Assembly (NCBI RefSeq): GCF_002234915.1
Contig: NZ_NEWD01000004.1
Location: 1 to 64,000, forward strand
DNA length: 64,000 nucleotides
From: Bifidobacterium vansinderenii
GTDB taxonomy: Bacteria > Actinomycetota > Actinomycetes > Actinomycetales > Bifidobacteriaceae
Direction: 5' to 3'
The position numbers were made by a program, and so were the translations under genes. Below the pieces are notes generated by a model, which saw only the letters and a list, made by a program, of their open reading frames with translations, was not told the origin of the DNA and did no database searches. Positions 16,732 to 25,291 of the stretch are shown here, one piece after another; the first letter of the stretch is position 1; the number at the start of each line of letters is the position of its first letter.

Positions 16732-17931
16732 CTACAGTCCCCGCCGCTTCAGATCGGCGACGAGTCCCACATAGAATTCGCGCACATCGAAGCCGGCGAT
16801 GTTCTCACGATTCAGATCGATCATATCGGCATGGGAGATCCCGCGATCCCCGGACGGCTCCATCCAGACGAACCGGTCGCCCCACGGGAACGACGGACGG
16901 GAGACCAGACCGTCATTGGGACCGTCAAACCATTTGACCAACGGGTAGGTGAAGTTCAACGGAAACTTGCCGGTGGTGGCATGCAACAGTCGTGAGCCCA
17001 CGCTCTGACACACGATGCCGGGGAACGAATCCAGTCCGATGATCCGGTTGATGCGCTCGCAGCCGGCTTGGGTCAGATCGTGCACGGCGGCCATGAAATC
17101 CGGGTTGGAGTCTCCGAGCCTGGATGCGGCCGCATTGTACGAGGCCTCCACACGATGCTGCACGCCCTTGGGAATGGATCCCAGCAGATAGTCGGCGAAC
17201 CCGCAGCCGCGATGCGGCGTGTTGATCGTGGTCAGCGAGGCCACATACTTGCCGACGTTCTCTCGCGCGATCGCCCAGCGCATGTCGAGCCCGCCCTTGG
17301 AATGCGCGATGACATTGACCTTGCCGCAACCGGTCTGTTCAACGATTTGACGAATACGTTCGGCAAGTTCCCTCGCGCTGTCGGCGACCGACGCGGCGGA
17401 CTGATGATTCCCGTAGTACACGGTTGCGCCGTTGCGCTCCAATTCGGCGGGCACTCGACCCCAGTAGTTGAGGATGTTGGTGTCGCGGAAGAACACGCCG
17501 TGCACCAGTAGGATCGGATACCGGGTGGCACATACCCGTTCGGCGGCACGGGACTGGTTGAGTTGTTCCTTGGCCGTCTCGAACCGGACCTCCTCGCGTA
17601 CGGTGCGGATGATCAGCCGCAGGGCAATGAGGTTCGCGATCGGGATCCACCCGCAGACGACACCGATGACACGGATCCTCAATCCCAGCTGCACGCTCGT
17701 CAGGTACACCGTGACGATACCGATCCAGAAGATAACCGATTCGATCGCCACCACGGCCGCTAACGAGCCGAGCCATGCCGGCCAGTCATGCGGCAGCATC
17801 ACGAACGCCGCAACGACCAGCGCGAGCGTTGCGATAAGCGTTGTCCACCAGAAGATTCGGAGCATCGTCACGCCGAACCGGCAGATATGCAATCTCGCCG
17901 GAATTCGAACTTGTGTCTTCGAGGATCCCAC
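16732..17931 (-). CDS. Membrane-anchored lipase-like alpha/beta hydrolase
   Basis: This is a 399-aa predicted esterase or triacylglycerol lipase. The N-terminal 100 residues carry about three hydrophobic segments, so the enzyme domain would be tethered to the membrane. The hydrolase domain begins at YPILLVHGVFFRDTN. The nucleophile elbow is NVIAHSKGGLD, with Ser near residue 211 and Ala instead of the usual first Gly, as in several lipases. The catalytic His is probably in GISHADMI. The start is GTG with AGGGGGACGT upstream. An 89%-like partial copy of the 5' end lies at 31.6 kb. Confidence 0.8.
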   Translation of the reverse strand: MGSSKTQVRIPARLHICRFGVTMLRIFWWTTLIATLALVVAAFVMLPHDWPAWLGSLAAVVAIESVIFWIGIVTVYLTSVQLGLRIRVIGVVCGWIPIANLIALRLIIRTVREEVRFETAKEQLNQSRAAERVCATRYPILLVHGVFFRDTNILNYWGRVPAELERNGATVYYGNHQSAASVADSARELAERIRQIVEQTGCGKVNVIAHSKGGLDMRWAIARENVGKYVASLTTINTPHRGCGFADYLLGSIPKGVQHRVEASYNAAASRLGDSNPDFMAAVHDLTQAGCERINRIIGLDSFPGIVCQSVGSRLLHATTGKFPLNFTYPLVKWFDGPNDGLVSRPSFPWGDRFVWMEPSGDRGISHADMIDLNRENIAGFDVREFYVGLVADLKRRGL

Positions 17932-17985
17932 ACGTCCCCCTTACCTCATCGACATCTTCATCCTACCGTTGCGCAAGGGCAATGA

Positions 17986-18032
17986 GGGACTGTCTCGTTC
18001 AGTGTGTAACTGATGGTTTGGTTATTGGCTCT
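17986..18032. mobile_element. IS-end remnant, related to 50.4 kb
   Basis: GGGACTGTCTCGTTCAGTGT and the following 25 bases align with 50370-50415 at about three quarters of positions, including GTGTGT, ACTG and TTTGG. The 50.4-kb copy is continuous with a short IS256-like transposase tail, so this one is probably the terminal inverted repeat of a lost relative. The rest of 17932-18200 shows no gene. Confidence 0.4.
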
Positions 18033-18200
18033 TGCCGGTCGAGTCCAGCGGCTGGACTGTCAGGTACGGGCATCTCAGGGTGGCCCTCTCGTCGGGAGTG
18101 CTTCCGATGTCTTGCGATTCCGCGGCCTCACAACCGGTGATCAAGACCAGTTGCACACTTTCCAGAACAGCCTCTCTTCTGCCGAGGTTGCGCTTCCTGC

Positions 18201-20699
18201 ATGAGGGCTATGCTGTTGGGTATGACGGTGTTCGATGTTGAGCCGGTGTCGGTGATGGAGTTCAGTCTGTTGTTCCGGGATGAGGACTGGGACCGAGAGC
18301 GTGATCTGCTCCGCCGGAGCCGTGATCTGTATGAGCGTGGCGGGTTGCGTCATGCGACGGAGACGGATGGCGTCTGGCGCGCGGATGTGGTCGATCCGGG
18401 TCATGGCATGAGGGTGTTGGAGCGGGTGGCCGTGCGCGTAGCGGACGGGATGATCACGGGCATGGCGTGCTCCTGTACGGGAGACAAAGTGCCGAGGTGC
18501 GTGCATGCGCAGGCGCTGTGTTTCCTGTTGTTCTACCGGCATCGGTATCGTTCCCATGGGAAAGTGATCGTGCCGCGTGAGGTCACGCCGATGGTGGAAC
18601 GGTATGTGTCTGACCGCCTGTACTCGTGGCCGCCGTACAATGAGGCGGGGGCCGTGGCCGATGGTTTGGAGTTGCTGCTGGGGTTGAAGCGGCGTTCCTG
18701 GAACGGTGGGGTCGACTGGTTGTGGGAGCGGTGGCTGTCCAATGGGCGGTTCAGCGGCCTGCTGGGCAATTGTCTGCCATCGGTCACCGATCTGATCGAC
18801 ATGGACAGTACGTCTTGGCCGCGCTATGAGAGTCCCGATCTTGACGGGGTGCTGCCGCATGGCTGGCTCACGTTGCTGGAGAGCATGTACGAGCTGTTGG
18901 GGGACGTGGACCGGCTGTCCCGCCTGTATGCGGTGTATATCGCGCAGGGAAGTCTGCCGCAGGACGTGCGCTACGTGGATCGGCTGCGTTGGATGCTGTC
19001 CGGCTCGCGTGAGGCGGATTCCAAGCTGAATGCGCTGGTCGATGAGATCATCCGCTGCTACAAGCCGCCGAAGGACAAGCAGTGTCGTGACCTGCCGAAC
19101 CTGGCATATGAGCATCTGCTGCGCGTGTTCGGCCTGTCCGACGAGGCCGCCGCCTACTGCGACTGTATCCGTGACGTGGATAGGGATTGCGTGGACCGGC
19201 TTCGGGAGACCATCGCGATCGACCACCCGGAATATGAGCAATCGTTGCGAGCGCGCGTCGGTGACTGGCGGCAACGCTATGACGACAGGCTGGACCTCGA
19301 CATGGACATGTTCCGGCTTAAAGTGAAAAAGCTCGTGCCGATGTTGTCGGTGAACGGCTATGTGGATCCCATCGTCGCCGACTGCGTGGAACTGCTCAAA
19401 GCGGCGGCCAGGGGATCGAAGGCCATGTTCCGCCTCACCGTCAAACGACGCTTCGATGATGTGGGGCGCGCGACAATGTGCCGTGACCTGATCGCCATCA
19501 TCCGTGCGGATACCAGTCAGGGGGATCTCGATAAAAGACGGCGCGCGATCCTTGGCAGGGCGCTCGAGGGCATGGAATCGTATGCGGATCCGTTGGCGCG
19601 GACGTTCATTGTCGAGGACGACCTTCAGATCTTCACGGCGCCGGTCGACAGGGAGACGCTGCGGCGCGAGCGGCCGCGGGACTTCCGAGAGGCGCTGCAC
19701 TGGGTAGACGCGGTCGACGGCACGCCTCTGACAGGTGACTACGACAAGGATCTGGAGATCATCCAAGCTAGGCTTGTCGAACGACTCGAACAGCGGAAAA
19801 CTGAGACCGCGATCAGGGAAGGACTCGACGATGAGGTTATGCCGGACGTCGGCTCCGAGCGGACGGATCATGTCGCCGCCCTGCGCGTGGATCTCGACAA
19901 GCGACTGAGGATGATGTATGGGGACCGGTATGGTCTGGATGGGACCGTGTTCGACACGTCCGACCTGTTCCTTCCCGCGCTCACCATCGGCCAGAAGGCG
20001 AAATGGCGTCGGATGACGGTCGGCCAGCTCGGCCTGTGCGCCGCCGAATACGTGCTCCGCGCCAGTGGCACAGTTCCGGAGTGGGTGTCCCGTCTGTCCC
20101 GGTGCCTTGCCGCGAAAGGTTTGAAACAGCTTGTGGAGCAGGAGCTCGAGCGTATGATCGACGCCGCCGGGTTCATGGACCTCCACCAGTCCGAAACCGA
20201 CACGGGCATTCGAACCGCGCTCAGCCTGCTCCGGGACGAGCCGCAACCGGACTTGCAGGAATGCCATACCCGGCCCGATCACGGGCTGGCGATGCGACTC
20301 CTCACGGACACCTTGGAACACATCAACCCCGGTTTCGAGGCATCGGACCGGCATGATGCCGCATCAGTCGCCCAGAGTTTCGCGGAATACGGTCCCGTCG
20401 ACAAGGAGCCATGGCGCACCCAAGACCTGCTGGACATGCTGGTGATCCTCGCCGACACACCCGACCAAGTCGTCGAGGCGCTCAGAGGAAAGCCCGGCCA
20501 GGATGGGCTCGCCGCGATGCTTCAGGACAAGCTCCAGGACACGTACACGCTGTTCCAACAGGCACGGTACGAAAACGACTCTGCCGACGACTTCGCGGAA
20601 AAGGACTCCCTATCCGACACTATCAACCTCGTATTGTCCCTGCTCGACGACGCCAGCATACGACTGCGGGAACTCCGGACACAGGGAGAGCAATCCTAG
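18201..20699 (+). CDS. SWIM zinc-finger protein, 832 aa
   Basis: This is a large soluble protein. Near residue 93 it has CSCTGDKVPRCVHAQALC, a SWIM-type zinc motif (CxC...CxH) thought to bind DNA or protein. The preceding 80 residues (LLRRSRDLYERGGLRHATET) have the usual beta-rich lead-in of SWIM proteins. The remaining 700 residues are helical and charged and match no domain I know; no helicase motifs follow, unlike SWIM-SNF2 proteins. Starts at 18201, 18210 and 18222 are all possible, and none has a strong ribosome site. It faces a PD-(D/E)XK-like gene and lies next to an IS remnant. Its function is unknown. Confidence 0.75.
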   Translation: MRAMLLGMTVFDVEPVSVMEFSLLFRDEDWDRERDLLRRSRDLYERGGLRHATETDGVWRADVVDPGHGMRVLERVAVRVADGMITGMACSCTGDKVPRCVHAQALCFLLFYRHRYRSHGKVIVPREVTPMVERYVSDRLYSWPPYNEAGAVADGLELLLGLKRRSWNGGVDWLWERWLSNGRFSGLLGNCLPSVTDLIDMDSTSWPRYESPDLDGVLPHGWLTLLESMYELLGDVDRLSRLYAVYIAQGSLPQDVRYVDRLRWMLSGSREADSKLNALVDEIIRCYKPPKDKQCRDLPNLAYEHLLRVFGLSDEAAAYCDCIRDVDRDCVDRLRETIAIDHPEYEQSLRARVGDWRQRYDDRLDLDMDMFRLKVKKLVPMLSVNGYVDPIVADCVELLKAAARGSKAMFRLTVKRRFDDVGRATMCRDLIAIIRADTSQGDLDKRRRAILGRALEGMESYADPLARTFIVEDDLQIFTAPVDRETLRRERPRDFREALHWVDAVDGTPLTGDYDKDLEIIQARLVERLEQRKTETAIREGLDDEVMPDVGSERTDHVAALRVDLDKRLRMMYGDRYGLDGTVFDTSDLFLPALTIGQKAKWRRMTVGQLGLCAAEYVLRASGTVPEWVSRLSRCLAAKGLKQLVEQELERMIDAAGFMDLHQSETDTGIRTALSLLRDEPQPDLQECHTRPDHGLAMRLLTDTLEHINPGFEASDRHDAASVAQSFAEYGPVDKEPWRTQDLLDMLVILADTPDQVVEALRGKPGQDGLAAMLQDKLQDTYTLFQQARYENDSADDFAEKDSLSDTINLVLSLLDDASIRLRELRTQGEQS

Positions 20700-21117
20700 A
20701 TCCGTCCTGCGATACGCGGAAGTATGGGCTCATGACGGATGAGCCCATGCCGGTGTGTCGCATTCCATCCCATCAACATTCATCGGATTGGGTGTTGCCT
20801 AGGTGCTAGGTATCCCCAGAGTTGCGTGTACCGTGAACCTCCTCATCGGTCCCTGTCCCGAGGCGGTCGCTGATCCCCATGATTGCCGGCGGTGTCAGGG
20901 TATTCAGGAGATGGGAGGAGGGGAAGTCCCTAGGTGCAGGAGGTGAAGGAGAGCCATCTGACACTGACCCTCCCGCGATAGATCGGACTCACCTGTTTAA
21001 CAAGAGCCGGCGCCTTGCCTACTGATTCCAGTGTATCGTCCGCTCGTGAGGGACGGCGATACCTTAGGCCAAGTTCCTAGGCGTTATGCTTGTCCTCGGG
21101 TTATTGGCATAACGCCG
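20700..21117. other. Convergent intergenic region with two hairpins
   Basis: This 418-base gap has no credible gene. It contains ATGGGCTCAT/ATGAGCCCAT at 20724-20748 just after the SWIM gene, and GGCGTTATGC/GCATAACGCC at 21080-21116 just after the leftward nuclease gene. Each probably helps stop its own gene's transcript; neither has a T-run. In between, CCTAGGTGC-like words recur three times without clear order. Confidence 0.6.
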
Positions 21118-22548
21118 CTATTTCGTCCAGGACTTCTCCCTGTCGGGCCATGTCTCGGCGATAATCGTGTCTAGGGCCTTGCGGATGCCAACAAGATCAT
21201 CGGCAAACTGTTCCATGACCTTTTTGTACGGCTTGGTGGCCCATTGTGGGTCTCCGCCGGGATAGAACTCGATCGCGGCAAGCTGGGCGACACGTTTGTC
21301 TTTGTCTGTACTGGGAAGCTTCCTATTTTCACGGAGAGTCCACCCGTGCGGATCGTCCTTATGCCCATCGTTCAACAGGTCCAGAAGACGCTTCTTTAGT
21401 ATTTCGCGCGTTCTCGGATACACTGCACTGTGCCATTTAAGATAGGCATTCCATTCTGTTGTGGTCATTTTGCCGGCCGATTTGTATTCGGCCATGTCCA
21501 CGCCCTGCAGGGCAGGTGCGACCTCCTCGGGCTGAATGTCTGAATCAAGCTGGATTGACAGATGGACCTTGCCGGAGGTCCTGATGAGCTGCGATTCGAC
21601 GATCGTCTTCAACGCGACCGCACCGACGTTCGGATTGCCGGGAAGCTTCTCCACGATCCACGGGCCGTGCAATCGGTTCAAGTACATCTGGAACGGTTTC
21701 CTGTCGCGAGCATCACCGACGTGCCACGTTTCTGGTTCACGCTGTCTCAGCTCTTTGCGCAGCAGCTTTTCCGTCATGGTGCCATAGGCGTGGATGCACA
21801 GGCGTTCGAGCATACTCTTGGTCTTGTCGTCCAGTTCGGTATTATCGCAAAGCTGCGTGTAGGTCTCCGCGAAATGTCTGGCCGTGCCGTCGTCATCCCA
21901 GACCTCGTTGATACGTTTCAGCCAACTGCCGACCGTGTCATGGCAGTACAGATCGATGAGCGCACACAGCAATTTCTCATCCAAAGACTCACCTTTTTGG
22001 GCGAGTTCCCCGAGACGACCATCTGGATCGAGATCCTCGAACCGACACTGTCTGAAGTCAAAAATTTCATCTTCCGACTCCTTGACCAATGTGAGTAGTG
22101 TGCCTGACCAGTCAAGAGGTGTATCGTCTGCCAACTTGGGATACGTCTGACGAGCGGCGTCGCGCAGCAGGGCGCCATCCTGACGATCACACAATTTACA
22201 GTACAGCTCGGTCTGCGTCTTGCCGTCGTAGTCGTTCTGTCGTGCCCCGCACTTGCCCTCGACGATCAGCACATGAATCATAGGATCGCCATCCACGCGA
22301 TAGACGCAGACCACATCAAACCGGACGCTCTTCCCTTTGCCCCGTCCGGATGCGGGCTTGTCGTATTCGACCAAAATCTCCGGTTTCGCACCAAGAATTT
22401 CCAATCCTGACTTGTCACGATCCGATAGACGAGCCAGAAGAAGATGTGCATACTCATCATTGCTATTGAGCACACTCGCCGTCAGACGGGTCACCCACGT
22501 CTCCTGCGTACAAGCGAACCGAAGAAAATCGGAATACTGATTGGGCAT
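21118..22548 (-). CDS. PD-(D/E)XK nuclease-like protein
   Basis: This is a 476-aa protein. The nuclease core is near the N-terminus: RFDVVCVY (Asp78) followed by HVLIVEGKCGARQNDY (Glu97, Lys99), the D...ExK pattern with the downstream Q-x-x-x-Y common in PD-(D/E)XK_4-type proteins. The C-terminal 350 residues are mostly helical with no second domain that I recognise. The start has GAAAGGCCTTCC as ribosome site. Members of this superfamily often act in restriction or phage defence, but many are uncharacterised. It is monocistronic and convergent with the SWIM gene. Confidence 0.75.
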   Translation of the reverse strand: MPNQYSDFLRFACTQETWVTRLTASVLNSNDEYAHLLLARLSDRDKSGLEILGAKPEILVEYDKPASGRGKGKSVRFDVVCVYRVDGDPMIHVLIVEGKCGARQNDYDGKTQTELYCKLCDRQDGALLRDAARQTYPKLADDTPLDWSGTLLTLVKESEDEIFDFRQCRFEDLDPDGRLGELAQKGESLDEKLLCALIDLYCHDTVGSWLKRINEVWDDDGTARHFAETYTQLCDNTELDDKTKSMLERLCIHAYGTMTEKLLRKELRQREPETWHVGDARDRKPFQMYLNRLHGPWIVEKLPGNPNVGAVALKTIVESQLIRTSGKVHLSIQLDSDIQPEEVAPALQGVDMAEYKSAGKMTTTEWNAYLKWHSAVYPRTREILKKRLLDLLNDGHKDDPHGWTLRENRKLPSTDKDKRVAQLAAIEFYPGGDPQWATKPYKKVMEQFADDLVGIRKALDTIIAETWPDREKSWTK

Positions 22549-22799
22549 GGAAGGCCTTTCTTCTTGCCGGAAATATCGGGACTATTATCCCTCAATGGTC
22601 CGCGGTAGTGGACTCGTAGATCAGCAGATGAACAGAGCCTGATTCTGTGGGCTGGTTTTCAATCCAATGCCTTGATGGGTGACGATGTCATAGTTGGCGC
22701 ATCATCATACGGAAGCCGTGATGGTCTCACGATAACCATCGTTGTGTTGGAAAGACAGACTTATTCCCGCTTGTCGGGAACCGCGTATGTACCCCGTGC

Positions 22800-23654
22800 T
22801 TACCGGATGCTGATGTTGGCCTCCTCCCATGAGGGCAGCACTCGTTGTGCCGGTGGGGCGGCGAGGCGTTTGGTGATGGCCACGGCGGCGCCCTTCACCA
22901 GGGCGACGACCCGGTCCGAGGGCATGGACTCCGCATTCATCACGACGGCGATGGCGGCGACCACCGCGCCCGTTTTGTCGACTATGGGCGCGGCCACGGA
23001 GTGCACGGGCGCCCCGTCGGGGGTGAACAGGGCCACGCCGTTGCGGCGGATTATGTCGAGTTCCCGATGGACCGCGGCGACGCTGGGGCGTGGGGAGTCG
23101 AAGCTTGGCCAGGTGAAGTCGTCGTGGTCGACCACCTCGCTGATCAGCGCGGGGTTCGCGTAGGCGAGTAGCACGCGTCCCACCGCGGTCGGGATGGGTG
23201 GCATGGAGTCGCCGATGTGGTAGTAGATGGGCAGTTTCTGCTTGCCGTCTCGGCGGTCGATGATCGTGACGTTCGGGCCGTCGAGCACGGCGAGCTGCAC
23301 GTGCATGCCGGTGATCCGGTTCAGCTCGTCCAGGCAGGGCGAGGCGTCCTCGCGGATGGACAGCAGGGGTCGGGCCAGTTGGGCGAGCTCCATGAGATGC
23401 ATCCCGATGGAGTACTCGCCGCCGCGCAGTCGCTCCACCACGCCGTGGCGTTCCAGATCGGCGAGGATGCGGCTGGTCGTGCTGACCGGCAGACCGGAGC
23501 GCGAGGCCAGTTGGGTGAGGTTTAGTCGTGGGGTTTCGGAGGTGAAGCAGTCGAGGATCGCGAACACGCGGTCCACCATTCCGGAGCGCGTGCGGCGTCC
23601 ATCGTCCCTGTAGGCCTCGTTGTCTGTTCCCATGGCATTCGAGTCTAGTCGCAT
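22800..23654 (-). CDS. IclR-family regulator of the glycoside locus
   Basis: It is about 284 residues from the chosen start (an ATG seven codons further in is also possible). The N-terminal winged helix is MVDRVFAILDCF...LPVSTTSRILADLERHG, and the C-terminal effector domain shows the family signature IPTAVGRVLLAY. It is divergent from the MFS-GH78-GH1 genes and separated from them by a large inverted repeat, so it very probably controls that operon, with a sugar or aglycone as likely effector. The ribosome site is weak. Confidence 0.9.
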   Translation of the reverse strand: MRLDSNAMGTDNEAYRDDGRRTRSGMVDRVFAILDCFTSETPRLNLTQLASRSGLPVSTTSRILADLERHGVVERLRGGEYSIGMHLMELAQLARPLLSIREDASPCLDELNRITGMHVQLAVLDGPNVTIIDRRDGKQKLPIYYHIGDSMPPIPTAVGRVLLAYANPALISEVVDHDDFTWPSFDSPRPSVAAVHRELDIIRRNGVALFTPDGAPVHSVAAPIVDKTGAVVAAIAVVMNAESMPSDRVVALVKGAAVAITKRLAAPPAQRVLPSWEEANISIR

Positions 23655-23664
23655 CGCCCATGGT

Positions 23665-23709
23665 TTTCCACTGGGTGGGAAAATCGGGTCTTTTCCCATC
23701 CAGTGGAAA
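23665..23709. promoter_or_regulatory. Inverted repeat, likely IclR operator
   Basis: TTTCCACTGGGTGGGAAAA (23665-23683) and TTTTCCCATCCAGTGGAAA (23691-23709) are reverse complements with one mismatch, seven bases apart. Each arm is itself nearly palindromic (TTTCC...GGAAA), the kind of site IclR dimers bind. It starts 11 bases upstream of the regulator gene and about 180 bases before the MFS gene, fitting autoregulation and control of the divergent operon. Confidence 0.75.
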
Positions 23710-23891
23710 CCGGGGCCGTTTGCTGACTGCCGGTCGGGCAGAATCGGAGTCAACAGCTGAAACGCATAATCCGCGTCCGATGCAATGACCGCGTCGGGCG
23801 TATCCGAAACGGCGGCGCCGTCCACGCCACAGGCGGACACGGCGTCGATCCGTCGCAGGAACAATGATGTCCGGACGAAGGAGAACGCATC

Positions 23892-25205
23892 ATGGCTGCA
23901 CCGTCAACCGTCACCGAGAACGAGGCCATCCACCGGGCGCAGGAGGAGGACTACCGTCGCGTGGTCGCCGAGTACGGCGATCCGAAGCGCACCATCGCGC
24001 TGATCCTCATCGCCGCCATCGGCATGTACATCATGTGCATGTCCCTGGGAACCTGTCTGTCGCTGCGCATCGCCGCGCTGGCCGACGGCCCGAACGCCAT
24101 GGACGACGCCACGCGCAACACGATCTACAGTTCCATCACCGCGCTCGGCGCGGCCATCAACATCGTCGCCCAGCCGTTCATCGGCGCCCTGTCCGACCGC
24201 ACCACCAGTCGCTGGGGACGCCGCAAGCCATGGATCGCCGGCTGCCTGATCGTCTCGGTGATCATGATGCTCGGCGTCGGACTGTTCACGAACGCGATCG
24301 GCATCGGCATCTGCTACTGCCTTGGTCTGATGATGATGCAGTGCGGTTTCTCGATCTACTCGGTCATCCCGGCCGAGGGCGTGCCCGACAAGTACCGCGC
24401 CCGCGTGATGGGATTCATGGGCATGTTCGGCGCCCTGGCCACCTCGTTCGGCTCCTACCTCGCCGGCGCGCTCGTCCGCTGGCCGATGCTGCTCATGGCC
24501 ACGCCGGTCGCCCTGGGACTGATCACCTCGATCCCGCTGCTCGTCCTGTACAAGGACCCGCACAAGACCCGGGCGGAAGTGCCTGCGGGCAGGGCCAGCG
24601 ACGTGTTCCGTGGCCTGTTCTCCGGCTTCAAGGCCCGCGACTACATGTTCGTGTGGATCACCCGCGTGCTGTCCGGCTTCACGATCGCCGCGCTGTTCAG
24701 CTACTTCACCTACTACCTCATCGACAAGCTCGACACCCCGCTGACCTCGGTGGGCGCCGCGGCCGGCACGCTCACGCTCATGTCCGCGCCGGTCAGCGTC
24801 ATCTTCTTCACCGTCTCCGGCTGGATCTCCGACAAGATCGGCCGCCGCAAGCCCCTCGTCGTCATCGCCGGCATCTGCATGGCCGTCGCCCTCGTGCTGG
24901 CCGGCACCTCCCACGGATTCGTGCAGTTCGCGATCGCCTGGGAGCTGTTCGCGGTCGGTCAGGCCATGTACCTCACCGTCGATCTGGCGCTGTGCGTGGC
25001 CGTGCTGCCGAACAAGAAGGACACCGGCAAGGACATGTCCATGTTCTCGGTGGCCCTGTCCATCGGTCAGGCCGCCGCCCCCGCCTGCGCCCCGTTCTTC
25101 ATCAACATGGGCGCCGGACAGAACTACCTGCTCTACTGGTGCGTCGCCGCGGTCCTCGCCTTGGTCGCCGCCGCCATGATGCCCCTCGTCAAGGGCGTTA
25201 AGTAA
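23892..25205 (+). CDS. MFS permease, probable glycoside importer
   Basis: This is a 437-aa protein with twelve predicted membrane spans. The family motif between spans 2 and 3 is GALSDRTTSRWGRRKPW, and its second-half counterpart is SGWISDKIGRRKP. The N-terminal motif and overall length resemble sugar:cation symporters of the MFS. It heads the three-gene operon with GH78 and GH1 enzymes, so it should take up the substrate that the two cytoplasmic hydrolases cut. The ribosome site GAAGGAGAACGC is strong. Confidence 0.88.
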   Translation: MAAPSTVTENEAIHRAQEEDYRRVVAEYGDPKRTIALILIAAIGMYIMCMSLGTCLSLRIAALADGPNAMDDATRNTIYSSITALGAAINIVAQPFIGALSDRTTSRWGRRKPWIAGCLIVSVIMMLGVGLFTNAIGIGICYCLGLMMMQCGFSIYSVIPAEGVPDKYRARVMGFMGMFGALATSFGSYLAGALVRWPMLLMATPVALGLITSIPLLVLYKDPHKTRAEVPAGRASDVFRGLFSGFKARDYMFVWITRVLSGFTIAALFSYFTYYLIDKLDTPLTSVGAAAGTLTLMSAPVSVIFFTVSGWISDKIGRRKPLVVIAGICMAVALVLAGTSHGFVQFAIAWELFAVGQAMYLTVDLALCVAVLPNKKDTGKDMSMFSVALSIGQAAAPACAPFFINMGAGQNYLLYWCVAAVLALVAAAMMPLVKGVK

Positions 25206-25291
25206 ACACCCAGCCCACCGCGGACAATCAGACATCAACGAATACCAGGGTCCCGCCCAGTGCGGGGCCCGCTTCGGAAAGGAACACTCTC

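Noticed and set aside
18141-20354. A 737-codon leftward open frame
   Set aside because: It is the antisense shadow of the SWIM-protein gene; the low-complexity product has no motifs.
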